Both the position numbers and the translations under genes were made by a program. The notes under the pieces were generated by a model. The model was given only the letters and a program-made list of their open reading frames with translations. It was not told the origin of the DNA and did not search any database. A stretch of DNA of 13,213 bases from Treponema sp. Lineage in GTDB: Bacteria > Spirochaetota > Spirochaetia > Treponematales > Breznakiellaceae. Each line of letters opens with the position of its first letter. Within the stretch, counting starts at the first letter, position 1. The stretch spans positions 1-13,213 of the forward strand of contig JAISLX010000138.1 in assembly GCA_031277045.1 (NCBI GenBank), read 5' to 3'. This document shows positions 1 to 6,127 of this stretch, piece after piece.

Positions 1-257
1 TGCGCCAGTATTATCTTCACACTCGAATCGTGTCCAAGACACGCCGTATCTATTATGTCCAGTTCACGGACCCCGCCACCGGAAGGCGGCTTTCTGCCGT
101 TTCGACAGGCAAAAGTAGCCGCTGTTTTGCCGCCGGTCCAGAATTTATTGGCGGGCAGGTGAAAAACCGGCCGGCGATTTATACGGATTTTCCGTGCGAA
201 GCGCGACAAACCCTTATGTGTCCCGCCGCGCCTTTTCCGCGCCCCCTGACGCCGTGA
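1..257 (+). pseudogene. Tyrosine recombinase (phage integrase) N-terminal remnant
   Basis: The frame is open from the left edge (base 3) and has an internal GTG at 30. The peptide around bases 48-120, with YYVQFTDPATGRR followed by a serine/threonine-rich STGKSSR stretch, resembles the N-terminal SAM-like/AP2-like arm region of tyrosine recombinases, where a 'Y-V-x-F-x-D-P-x-T-G-x-R' strand pair precedes a 'STG' turn. After about base 120 the similarity stops and the translation becomes Arg/Pro/Cys-rich until a TGA at 255. No core-binding or catalytic domain (R-H-R-Y) follows. The break coincides with a small inverted repeat, GGCAAAA (108-114) and TTTTGCC (125-131). The end overlaps the opposite-strand small gene at 214-257. 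I read it as a broken integrase. The identification rests on a short stretch and is only moderately sure. Confidence 0.45.
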
Positions 258-399
258 TATCCTCTCCCTCCGCGGTTTTTTGGGCGTGCTTCAAGCCTTT
301 TATCAAACCTGTTATGTACTGCTGGTTTTCGGCGGAGAGCCGGGGAAATTTCACGAGCAATTGATCCAGTTTTTCAGCCTCCGCCGCTTTGTCCATCAC
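214..399 (-). CDS. Small helical protein resembling the tail of the neighbouring XRE repressor
   Basis: This is a 61-residue protein of unknown function. It starts at GTG 399 or at the ATG immediately after it (396); a GAGGGG Shine-Dalgarno stands 6 nt before the GTG and 9 nt before the ATG, so both are possible. Residues about 9-40 are amphipathic helical, with the pattern L-D-Q-L-L-x-x-F-x-x-L-S-x-E-N-Q-Q-Y. This segment aligns without gaps to residues 77-106 of the divergently transcribed XRE protein (about 8 identities in 30 by eye: L, F, L, Q, Y, I, L, Q). The last 17 residues are Ala/Gly/Arg-rich and look disordered. There is no signal peptide or membrane segment. A promoter candidate and a palindrome lie just upstream. 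It could be a free copy of a repressor oligomerisation tail, or an unrelated small gene. Confidence 0.6.
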   Translation of the reverse strand: MMDKAAEAEKLDQLLVKFPRLSAENQQYITGLIKGLKHAQKTAEGEDITASGGAEKARRDT

Positions 400-417
400 T
401 TGTTCCCCCTCGGAAAA

Positions 418-430
418 CTCTCTAAGAGAG
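418..430. promoter_or_regulatory. Palindromic operator candidate between divergent genes
   Basis: CTCTC-TAA-GAGAG is a perfect 5+5 inverted repeat. On the minus strand it lies immediately downstream of the -10 candidate of the small gene (214-399), which would place it over the transcription start. That is a usual position for a repressor site, and the adjacent XRE protein is the natural candidate to bind it. Binding is inferred from position only. Confidence 0.35.
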
Positions 431-431
431 A

Positions 432-460
432 AATGTATTTTTGTATGAGAGTTTCGTCAA
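432..460 (-). promoter_or_regulatory. Promoter candidate for the small minus-strand gene
   Basis: Read on the minus strand, TTGACG (460-455; 5 of 6 to the sigma-70 -35 consensus) is separated by 17 nt from TACATT (437-432; 4 of 6). The start codon is about 33 nt further on. The sequence TTTCGTCAA (minus strand TTGACGAAA) occurs twice here, at 452-460 and 470-478, 18 bp apart, so either a second -35 or a pair of protein-binding sites is possible. Confidence 0.45.
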
Positions 461-522
461 GCTCCGGCCTTTCGTCAATTTCATTGCTATGTCATGGCCG
501 CAGGCTTATAGAAAGATGCCGC

Positions 523-550
523 TTGCATTGTGAGTTTCACTCGTAATAAT
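523..550 (+). promoter_or_regulatory. Promoter/operator candidate for the XRE gene
   Basis: AATAAT (545-550) matches the -10 consensus at 5 of 6 positions, with a weak -35 TTGCAT (523-528) 16 nt upstream. Between the boxes lies the small palindrome GTGA-GTT-TCAC (530-540), a position where an autoregulatory repressor would block RNA polymerase. The inferred transcript would begin only a few bases before the Shine-Dalgarno at 558-563. Confidence 0.3.
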
Positions 551-568
551 GTAGGTAACGGAGATATT

Positions 569-931
569 ATGTCCGTTAATGAGCGCGTTAGAGCCGTCAG
601 GCAGATCCTTAAAATGTCCCAGGTCAATTTCGCCAAGGCTATGTATATATCCAACGGTTACCTCGCGGAGATAGAGCTGGGGAACCGGCGGGTTAACGAG
701 CGGCATATTCAACTGATATGTTCCGTCTTTGGGGTCAACAAACATTGGCTGCAAACCGGTGAGGGCGGGATGTTCAACAACGTCCCGGAACTAAAGCTGG
801 AACGGATTGTCGCGCTCTTTAAGGAGTTGAATCCCAGATTTCAGGATTATGCCCTTAAGCAGATAGACCAGCTCTTGGAACTGCAGAACCGGAAAGACGA
901 CGAATCCGGCGCGTATGATCCGGACCTGTAA
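569..931 (+). CDS. XRE-family helix-turn-helix repressor
   Basis: A 120-residue cytoplasmic DNA-binding protein. Residues 4-60 form a Cro/CI-type five-helix domain: 'RAVRQILKMSQVNFAKAM' is helix 1-2, 'ISNGYLAEIELGNR' contains the recognition helix, and 'ICSVFGVNKHWLQTGEGGMF' is the hallmark C-terminal part of the domain seen in phage-repressor-like XRE proteins. Residues 75-106 form an amphipathic helical tail with the pattern L-x-x-I-x-x-x-F-x-x-L-N, probably for oligomerisation. No S24 peptidase domain follows, so it is not a LexA-like self-cleaving repressor. I chose the ATG at 569 because ACGGAG precedes it by 5 nt; an in-frame GTG at 530 has no ribosome site and falls in the promoter. 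The gene is divergent from the 61-residue gene and probably controls it, itself, or a lost neighbouring element. Base composition is less GC-rich than in aroC. Confidence 0.85.
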   Translation: MSVNERVRAVRQILKMSQVNFAKAMYISNGYLAEIELGNRRVNERHIQLICSVFGVNKHWLQTGEGGMFNNVPELKLERIVALFKELNPRFQDYALKQIDQLLELQNRKDDESGAYDPDL

Positions 932-987
932 CAAGGAGCCCGCCGCGCCCGCGGGTGGTTAAGAAATTTTGTCCATTAGAGCTCCGG

Positions 988-2208
988 CTAACAGAGGTCT
1001 TTCCGCCGGAGCAGCGTAAAGTCCGCCAGCACCAGGGCCGCCATCGCCTCAACCACGGGTACAGCCCGGCCCGCTACGCAGGCGTCGTGCCGGCCCCGGA
1101 TTTCCAGTTTCCGGTGCTGTCCCCGCCGGTCCACCGTCCACTGCGGTCCCGCTATCGAGGGTACCGGCTTAAAGGCCACGGTAAAGTACAGGGGCATCCC
1201 CGTGGATATGCCCCCCAGTACCCCGCCGGCATTGTTGCTCTCCCAGCCGAGGGGCGGAACACCGGGGGGAAGGTCCCGCGTGTTTGGCGGGGGGGAGCCC
1301 CCCCCCTCGGCCCAGCCCGCCCAATCGGGGTCCTGCGGGCTGGGCCTGCCCCCCCCCGCGGGGGCGCCGTCTTCCGCTGGCCGCCCCCGCGACGCCCCCG
1401 GACGGTCGTTCTGTTCCGAGCCGCGGCTGCCGGCTGCGGCGAAGCCCGCGCCAAACTCGATTCCCTTGGCGGCCCCCAGGGAAAGCATGGCGGCGGCGAT
1501 CCTGGCGTCCAGTTTGTCGAAAACCGGCTCGCCCAGGCCCGGGGGCAGGCCCCAGGCGGCGCAGGACACTTCGCAGCCCGCGCTGTCCCCCTGCCGCCGT
1601 AGCGCCTCGATCAGGGCCAGGGCCTCGTCCGCCTCTTTCCCGCCGGGCATCCGCAGAGGGTGCCGGTCAATCTCGTCCCAGTCAAAACCCGGCTCTCCCG
1701 GTTCCCGCGCGCCGGGGACGCGGATCCCCGCCGCGGCGGAAGTCCAGGCCCGGATCGACACGCTCTGCGCCGCGAGGAAACGTTTTGCCACGGCCCCGGC
1801 GGCTACCCGGCCCAGGGTTTCCCGCGCGGAGGCGCGGCCGCCGCCCCGGTGATCCCGCGTGCCGAACTTGGCTTCCCAGGTCCAGTCGGCATGACCCGGC
1901 CGGTAGAGTTCCCGCAGTTCGTCGTAGTCGCCGGAATGTTGACCGGTGTTCCGCACCAGGATGGCGATGGGTGTTCCCAATGTCCTGCCCTCGAAGACCC
2001 CGGACAGAATCTCCGGTTTGTCTTCCTCCCGGCGCGCGCTGGAGGCTCCTCCCGCGCCGGGCCGACGCCGCCGCAGTTCCCCGGCGATGTCCTCCGGGTC
2101 CAGGGGAAGCCCCGCCGGACAGCCGTCGATAAGGCAGCCCAGGGCCGGTCCGTGGGATTCCCCGAAGGTACTGACCCGGAACAGCCGGCCAAATGTATTG
2201 CCGCTCAC
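988..2208 (-). CDS. aroC: Chorismate synthase with an expanded internal loop
   Basis: Converts 5-enolpyruvylshikimate-3-phosphate to chorismate, the last shared step of aromatic amino acid synthesis, using reduced FMN. Family signatures are clear: G-N-T-F-G-R-L-F (residues 3-10), STFGESHG with the active-site His19, RRRRPG (46-51), the RPGHAD and GGGRASARET signature (103-131), RVAAGA (134-139), SNNAGGVLGGIS (324-335) and GRHDACV (372-378; the usual Pro of HDPC is Ala). The protein is 406 residues against about 350-390 in most bacteria. The excess is a Gly/Pro/Arg-rich stretch at residues 269-323, between the GSxxND motif and the SNxAGG loop, where other AroC proteins have roughly 7-20 residues. 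Start: GTG 2208, directly before SGNTFG, overlapping the upstream kinase stop by 4 nt (GTGA), so translation is probably coupled. The flanking catalytic motifs are intact, so the enzyme may be active despite the insert. Confidence 0.92.
   Translation of the reverse strand: MSGNTFGRLFRVSTFGESHGPALGCLIDGCPAGLPLDPEDIAGELRRRRPGAGGASSARREEDKPEILSGVFEGRTLGTPIAILVRNTGQHSGDYDELRELYRPGHADWTWEAKFGTRDHRGGGRASARETLGRVAAGAVAKRFLAAQSVSIRAWTSAAAGIRVPGAREPGEPGFDWDEIDRHPLRMPGGKEADEALALIEALRRQGDSAGCEVSCAAWGLPPGLGEPVFDKLDARIAAAMLSLGAAKGIEFGAGFAAAGSRGSEQNDRPGASRGRPAEDGAPAGGGRPSPQDPDWAGWAEGGGSPPPNTRDLPPGVPPLGWESNNAGGVLGGISTGMPLYFTVAFKPVPSIAGPQWTVDRRGQHRKLEIRGRHDACVAGRAVPVVEAMAALVLADFTLLRRKDLC
1287..1364. repeat. 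GC-rich palindromic element with long G/C runs inside aroC
   Basis: The expanded part of aroC contains a perfect 12-bp inverted repeat, GGCCCAGCCCGC (1309-1320) and GCGGGCTGGGCC (1335-1346), with a 14-nt loop. It is flanked by homopolymers: G7 (1289-1295), C9 (1298-1306), C9 (1349-1357) and G5 (1360-1364). G7 and C9 face each other and could extend or compete with the stem. On the coding strand the two C9 runs read as G9 tracts, which are prone to slippage. The frame is kept throughout. Confidence 0.6.
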
Positions 2209-3182
2209 CCGCGCAGGGCCTCCACTTCCGCCCTTGTGGGGGGTTCCGCCCCCCGCCGGCCGCAGACCAGCGCGGCCGCCCGGTTGGCGAAGCGCAGAGC
2301 CTCCCGCAGTTCTTCCCTGTCCAGCGCTTCCACGGCCGCACGGGACATTCTGCCTTTGCTCTCCAGCCACGAAAGCAGGGCCCCGTGAAAAGTATCCCCC
2401 GCGCCAATCGTGTCCGCCACAGGCGAATCCGCCGCCGGGACACTGATCTTCGGCGATCCGCTTTCCCGGCGCGTCAGGGCCTCCGCCCCTGCCGGCCCCA
2501 GGGTACACACCGCCAGCGCCGGTCCCAGGGACAGAACCCTGTTAAGGGCCTTCTCCCGGCCCAGGCCGGGGTAAATATACTCAAGGTCCGCTTCGGAAAT
2601 TTTCACTATCGTTACCGCGGAAAGCCAGCTTTCAAAACGCCGGACATAGGCGTCCCGGTCCGGAATCATAAAGGGCCGGATGTTGGGATCGAGCGAGATG
2701 ACCGGCCCCGTCTCCTTCCTGCCCTGGGCGAGGACAAGGGATTCGATGGTGGATGCCGCGGGCTCCATCGTCATCGAGATGGAACCGAACAGAATGCACC
2801 GGGTACCGGGGGGCAGATCCCCCCCGGGCAGTTTGGCTTCCAGGTCCCCGGCGCTAAAGGAACGGTCCGCGGTTTCTTCTGTGTAGAATACGTAGCGGGG
2901 TTCTTTGCCCGGTTCCAGCCTCACGAAGGCGAGAGTAGAATTCCGGTCCGTCCGCGCGATAAGCTCGTCCCCCACCCCGTTTTCCCTCAAACGCCCCAGC
3001 AGAATCTCCCCAAAAAAATCCCGGGACAGACAGCCCAAAAATTTCACCGGCGTTCCCAGCCTGCCGATAGCCACCGCCGTATTGTAAGGACTCCCCCCCG
3101 GCAGCGGCAGGAAAGCCTCCCCGCCGCCGGGAATTTCCCGCCGGACCATGTCGATCAGCGCCTCACCCAGACAGATAATCAT
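2205..3182 (-). CDS. PfkB-family sugar kinase, fructokinase-like
   Basis: A 325-residue cytoplasmic ribokinase-fold kinase that transfers phosphate from ATP to a sugar; the best guess is D-fructose, as in ScrK/FrcK-type fructokinases. PfkB signature 1 is GGSPYNTAVAIGRLG (residues 29-43), and signature 2 is DTIGAGDTFHGALL (257-270) with catalytic base Asp263 and the GAGD anion hole. DPNIRP (165-170), KISEADL (194-200) and TLGPAG (227-232) are further fructokinase-like landmarks. Length is normal for the family. The start ATG at 3182 follows the strong site AAGGGGAAGG. The stop overlaps the aroC start by 4 nt, so the two are translated as a unit; the DUF262 gene ends 34 nt upstream. Sugar kinase plus aroC is not a pathway link that I recognise. 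Substrate specificity (fructose versus ribose, or another sugar) cannot be settled by eye. Confidence 0.85.
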   Translation of the reverse strand: MIICLGEALIDMVRREIPGGGEAFLPLPGGSPYNTAVAIGRLGTPVKFLGCLSRDFFGEILLGRLRENGVGDELIARTDRNSTLAFVRLEPGKEPRYVFYTEETADRSFSAGDLEAKLPGGDLPPGTRCILFGSISMTMEPAASTIESLVLAQGRKETGPVISLDPNIRPFMIPDRDAYVRRFESWLSAVTIVKISEADLEYIYPGLGREKALNRVLSLGPALAVCTLGPAGAEALTRRESGSPKISVPAADSPVADTIGAGDTFHGALLSWLESKGRMSRAAVEALDREELREALRFANRAAALVCGRRGAEPPTRAEVEALRG

Positions 3183-3216
3183 ACCTTCCCCTTAACCCGG
3201 ACAGCAGGCGATTGTG

Positions 3217-4575
3217 CTAACGCCAGATATATTTTGAAATACTGTACAACAACTGGTGGCGTTCTTCCAATTCGTCCGGGCCGAAATTATCGAACGCGCG
3301 GAAGTTCAGATTATAGTTCTTTTTCATACTGGTAAAATCCAGTTTGGATTTATAGCTGTCTTCCCTTAACGTCTCGTTCCAGTACAACGTATTGGCGTAC
3401 GATTTTAACTTTTCGCTGTACGGTTCATTGCCGCTTGAAATATTATCGTTCCCTTTTAGCAGTAAAAGTCCGCCAAGCCTGCCGCGTTCCCGTTCAAATT
3501 TTTCCCTGTCGTTGTCAAACAGGGCATAATTTTCACTGTTTTCCGCCAAAATATGTTCAATATGAAATCCGTTAATGTTTCCCGTCTTTAACACAAGATC
3601 GCTAAAACTATGCCGCATGTTCATTATCCGGCTGACCGCAGTACCGGTGAATTCTTTGGTACAGATTCGTGTAGTAGAGTTCTTCAGAAACGCCTTTACC
3701 CCGGACGGATTATGCAGCAGCTTCAGGCTGTCGTTTATTCGAAGGGGGGTCGAATACCCCGCCCCTTGGGGCGGTTCAATTTCTACGCCAATGATGGCGG
3801 GGTTCTTCATTACCTCAAATATCATGGGTACATCGGTCTGCTCAATATTCAGATTGATCAACACAAGCCTCTTTAGAAAATAAAACACAAAAATCTCAAA
3901 CTTGTGTTGTTCAGTCAGTTCCCGTTCCAGATATTCCGAAATGGTTTTGTAATTTTCGGGCTTGTTCCAAAACCCGGTTAGTTTTGGACAAGTTCTTGGG
4001 AAAACCGGTCTAAAGCCCGGTTTTCCCGCTAAATTTAAGGAAGCTGTTCCAAAAACTGAAGTTTTGGAACAGCCTTTTTCGATTAAATTTTTGGCTGTAA
4101 TTCCCGTGGATGTGTCTATGCCGTCCGGATTTGAATCGTCATCAAGAAGATTTTTCATTGCCTGTTTGTGGTGTTCGTGGTTCATCCAGAATTCTTTTTT
4201 GTATCCGGATGTCCCGGCGATCCAGTCCCTGAGATCTGAATGGTATTTATCCGCCTGATGAAGCATCTTTATCAATATCAAGGTTAGTGTTGTCAGCCGC
4301 TGCTGCCAGTCAACGACAAAAACTTTCCCGTTTACATCGTTTATTACATAGGCATTGAGGTAGTACCACGAATACTTTTCTGCTGCCAGTTTTTCCAGCG
4401 CCGTCTCGTTTTTTTTGTAGCGTTTAAATTCCATGTTGAATTTATAAAATATATCGTCCGGCAGGCGTTTTACCGGCTCGCCGCCCCACTTGTATTGCCG
4501 CTGGTAAAAATCTATATGGCAGGTGGTTCCCGCGAAAACCTGGTCAATATTTTGTTTGCCGGACGTTACGTCCAT
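3217..4575 (-). CDS. DUF262/DUF1524 (GmrSD-like) protein with in-frame repeat insertion
   Basis: A 452-residue protein with the two-domain layout of GmrS-GmrD-type proteins, known as modification-dependent (type IV) restriction factors and phage-defence components. The N-terminal DUF262 part has IDFYQRQYKW (21-30) followed by LPDDI (38-42), and VDWQQRLTTLTL (88-99), which corresponds to the usual I/V-D-G-Q-Q-R-L-T-T nucleotide-binding motif with Gly replaced by Trp90. The C-terminal DUF1524 part has an HNH-like FHIEHILAEN (337-346), then RLGGLLLLKGNDN (366-378) and EPYSEKL (384-390), matching the G-N-L-x-L-L...N...EK pattern with Asn replaced by Gly369. Residues of about 169-204 are encoded by a palindromic repeat and interrupt the linker. 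Start ATG 4575 has AAAGGAG 10 nt before it. The gene is AT-richer than all neighbours, suggesting recent transfer. Activity is uncertain given the Trp and Gly changes. Confidence 0.75.
   Translation of the reverse strand: MDVTSGKQNIDQVFAGTTCHIDFYQRQYKWGGEPVKRLPDDIFYKFNMEFKRYKKNETALEKLAAEKYSWYYLNAYVINDVNGKVFVVDWQQRLTTLTLILIKMLHQADKYHSDLRDWIAGTSGYKKEFWMNHEHHKQAMKNLLDDDSNPDGIDTSTGITAKNLIEKGCSKTSVFGTASLNLAGKPGFRPVFPRTCPKLTGFWNKPENYKTISEYLERELTEQHKFEIFVFYFLKRLVLINLNIEQTDVPMIFEVMKNPAIIGVEIEPPQGAGYSTPLRINDSLKLLHNPSGVKAFLKNSTTRICTKEFTGTAVSRIMNMRHSFSDLVLKTGNINGFHIEHILAENSENYALFDNDREKFERERGRLGGLLLLKGNDNISSGNEPYSEKLKSYANTLYWNETLREDSYKSKLDFTSMKKNYNLNFRAFDNFGPDELEERHQLLYSISKYIWR
3961..4073. repeat. Triple-hairpin repeat element inserted in the DUF262 gene
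   Basis: Three adjacent inverted repeats: CTTGTTCCAAAAC (3961-3973) with GTTTTGGACAAG (3981-3992, one base shorter); GGGAAAACCGG (3998-4008) with a perfect partner CCGGTTTTCCC (4017-4027); GCTGTTCCAAAA (4043-4054) with a perfect partner TTTTGGAACAGC (4062-4073). The first and third share the TTGTTCCAAAA/CTGTTCCAAAA sequence, so the unit looks like two copies of one palindrome around a different one. It is translated in frame within the DUF262 protein as about 36 residues that look foreign to the family. Confidence 0.7.
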
Positions 4576-4607
4576 GTCTTAAAGTCTCCTTTTTGGTTTT
4601 CAGTCTT

Positions 4608-4636
4608 ATCGTACCGTTTCTTTTCTCTTTTTCCAA
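4608..4636 (-). promoter_or_regulatory. Promoter candidate for the DUF262-kinase-aroC run
   Basis: On the minus strand TTGGAA (4636-4631; 4 of 6) and TACGAT (4613-4608; 4 of 6) are 17 nt apart, giving a leader of about 25 nt before the AAAGGAG ribosome site. It is weak in sequence but well placed. No other candidate is better in the 131-nt gap. Confidence 0.3.
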
Positions 4637-4671
4637 GAAGGGTGAAGCAGGGCTCCTGGCGGTCCGGTCCC

Positions 4672-4700
4672 TTGCCGTGATACCTACATAGGCGTATAGT
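4672..4700 (+). promoter_or_regulatory. Promoter of the radical-SAM gene, probably leaderless
   Basis: TTGCCG (4672-4677; 4 of 6) and TATAGT (4695-4700; 5 of 6) are exactly 17 nt apart. The ATG at 4707 begins 6 nt after the -10 box, which is where transcription itself should start. There is no Shine-Dalgarno at a usable distance. A leaderless mRNA is the simplest reading. Confidence 0.5.
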
Positions 4701-4706
4701 TATATC

Positions 4707-6098
4707 ATGGAAATGGACCTTGAGGCAAAGCTGGCGATTCTGGCGGGGGCGGCGAAGTACGACGCCTCCTGCGCTTCTTCCGGCGGCGGAGAGCGGTCCC
4801 CTTCCGGGCGGTCAAAGGCCGCCGGAAGCGGTTCGTTCGGGATCAGTCATCCCGCGGGGGTCTGCCACAGTTGGACCGAAGACGGCCGCTGCGTAAGCCT
4901 TCTCAAGGTCCTCTTTTCCAACATCTGCCGCTTCGACTGCGCCTACTGCGTAAACCGGGCTTCCGCCGATGTTCCGCGCGGCTCTTTTACGGTAAGCGAA
5001 CTGGTGGAGCTTACCTGTCAGTTCTACCGGCGGAACTACATCGAAGGGCTTTTTCTTTCGTCGGGGATTTTCGCGGACCCGGATATCGTCATGGAACAGC
5101 TTATTGGGACCGCCCGGACCCTCCGTACCCAGGCGGGCTACGGGGGTTACATCCACCTTAAAATTATTCCCGGCGCCGGGGAAATGTCGATACGCGAGGC
5201 GGGGCGCTGGGCGGACCGGCTGAGCGTCAACATAGAGCTTCCCACGGAACAGAGTCTGAGCCGCCTTGCCCCGAGGAAGTCCGGCAAGCAGATATTTGAG
5301 GCTATGAGCCAGTTTCACGGTCTAAGCCGGGAATTTGAGGAAGACCGCCGCCGGACAAAGTTTTTGCCCCAGGGTAAAAGCGCCGCCCCGGTTTTTGCCC
5401 CCGCGGGCCAGAGTACCCAGCTTATCGTGGGGGCCAGCGCGGAGGATGACCGCAGGATAATCGGGTTGTCCAGCGCCCTGTACCGGAAGTACGCCCTGCG
5501 CCGGGTGTACTACTCCGCGTATACCCCCGTGGGGAACGGGGCCCCCGAACCCTGGTTCCCCGCGTATCCGGTGGAGCCCCGTCAGGAGGAGTCCCCGGGG
5601 AACGGCTTTCCGCTTTTAGGCGGGGAACGGTCCGGCCCTTCCCCGGAACATGCGTGGCGCTGGAACGGTCCCCCGCGGGCCGTGCTTGCCCGGGAACACC
5701 GGCTGTACCAGGCGGACTGGCTCCTCCGTTTTTACCATTTCGATGCCGCCGAGATTCTTGACGAATCCCAGCCCTTTCTCGATCCCCGCCTCGACCCCAA
5801 GACGGTCTGGGCCCTCAGGCACCCGGATTTTTTTCCCGTGGAGGTAAACCGGGCCGATTACGAGGTCCTGCTCCGGGTCCCCGGCATCGGCGCCAAAACC
5901 GCCCGGCGGATCGTCGAAACCCGCCGTTCCCGGACAATCGGCTTTGACGGCCTGCGCCGTTTGGGAGCCGTCATGAAACGGGCCCGCTACTTTGCCAGTT
6001 GTTCCGGCGCCGTCCTGGATACGGCCGCCGATCCCCGCCGGATCCGCCGCCTCCTGGCCGATGATGACACGCTCCAACTGCCCCTGTTCGAGTTTTAA
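4707..6098 (+). CDS. Radical-SAM protein, putative DNA modification/repair (UDG-linked type)
   Basis: A 463-residue radical S-adenosylmethionine enzyme of the family annotated as putative DNA modification/repair radical SAM protein (TIGR03916 type), whose genes travel with DUF4130 proteins and, in some species, uracil-DNA-glycosylase-like domains. KLAILAGAAKYDASCASSG (8-26) and GVCHSWTEDGRC (51-62) are the characteristic N-terminus. The [4Fe-4S]-binding C-x3-C-x2-C is CRFDCAYC with Cys74, 78 and 81. FAPAGQSTQLIVGAS and REHRLYQADWLLRFY are further family landmarks. A helix-hairpin-helix (RVPGIGAKTARRIVETRR, near 390-407) suggests DNA binding. The tail QLPLF (457-461) fits the beta-clamp-binding consensus. 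Residues 27-50 and a stretch of about 40 residues before REHRLYQ are longer and more Gly/Pro/Arg-rich than I expect. The substrate is unknown. It pairs with the DUF4130 gene 133 nt downstream. Confidence 0.85.
   Translation: MEMDLEAKLAILAGAAKYDASCASSGGGERSPSGRSKAAGSGSFGISHPAGVCHSWTEDGRCVSLLKVLFSNICRFDCAYCVNRASADVPRGSFTVSELVELTCQFYRRNYIEGLFLSSGIFADPDIVMEQLIGTARTLRTQAGYGGYIHLKIIPGAGEMSIREAGRWADRLSVNIELPTEQSLSRLAPRKSGKQIFEAMSQFHGLSREFEEDRRRTKFLPQGKSAAPVFAPAGQSTQLIVGASAEDDRRIIGLSSALYRKYALRRVYYSAYTPVGNGAPEPWFPAYPVEPRQEESPGNGFPLLGGERSGPSPEHAWRWNGPPRAVLAREHRLYQADWLLRFYHFDAAEILDESQPFLDPRLDPKTVWALRHPDFFPVEVNRADYEVLLRVPGIGAKTARRIVETRRSRTIGFDGLRRLGAVMKRARYFASCSGAVLDTAADPRRIRRLLADDDTLQLPLFEF
4801..4828. 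repeat. Inverted repeat in the variable N-terminal loop of the radical-SAM gene
   Basis: CTTCCGGGCGG (4801-4811) pairs with CCGCCGGAAG (4819-4828) with a single bulged G and a 7-nt loop. It encodes part of the Ser/Gly/Arg-rich segment between the conserved SCASSG and GVCHSW motifs. It is smaller and less certain as an element than those in the neighbouring genes, since a GC-rich sequence gives such stems by chance more easily. Confidence 0.35.
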
Positions 6099-6127
6099 GC
6101 GCCGTCCCTTGGCCTGGTTATAATAGA

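Noticed and set aside
280..546. 88-codon plus-strand frame in the divergent region
   Set aside because: No ribosome site, covers the opposite gene and both promoters, and the translation is not protein-like.
955..2132. Long plus-strand frames opposite aroC
   Set aside because: They are antisense shadows of a GC-rich gene; translations are Arg/Pro/Gly-rich without motifs, and the minus strand holds a clear chorismate synthase.
2209..2508. Upstream extension of the aroC frame by 100 codons
   Set aside because: It overlaps the kinase gene, has low-complexity content, and the family N-terminus (SGNTFGRLF) begins right after GTG 2208.
2193..3335. A 380-codon plus-strand frame opposite the sugar kinase
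   Set aside because: No ribosome site or family features; it runs antisense through the PfkB gene and into the end of the DUF262 gene.
5540..5690. Another palindromic insert in the radical-SAM gene
   Set aside because: The protein is longer than usual here, but the DNA shows short direct repeats (CGGGGAACGG) and only a 10-bp TCCCCGGGGA palindrome, not a clear hairpin element.
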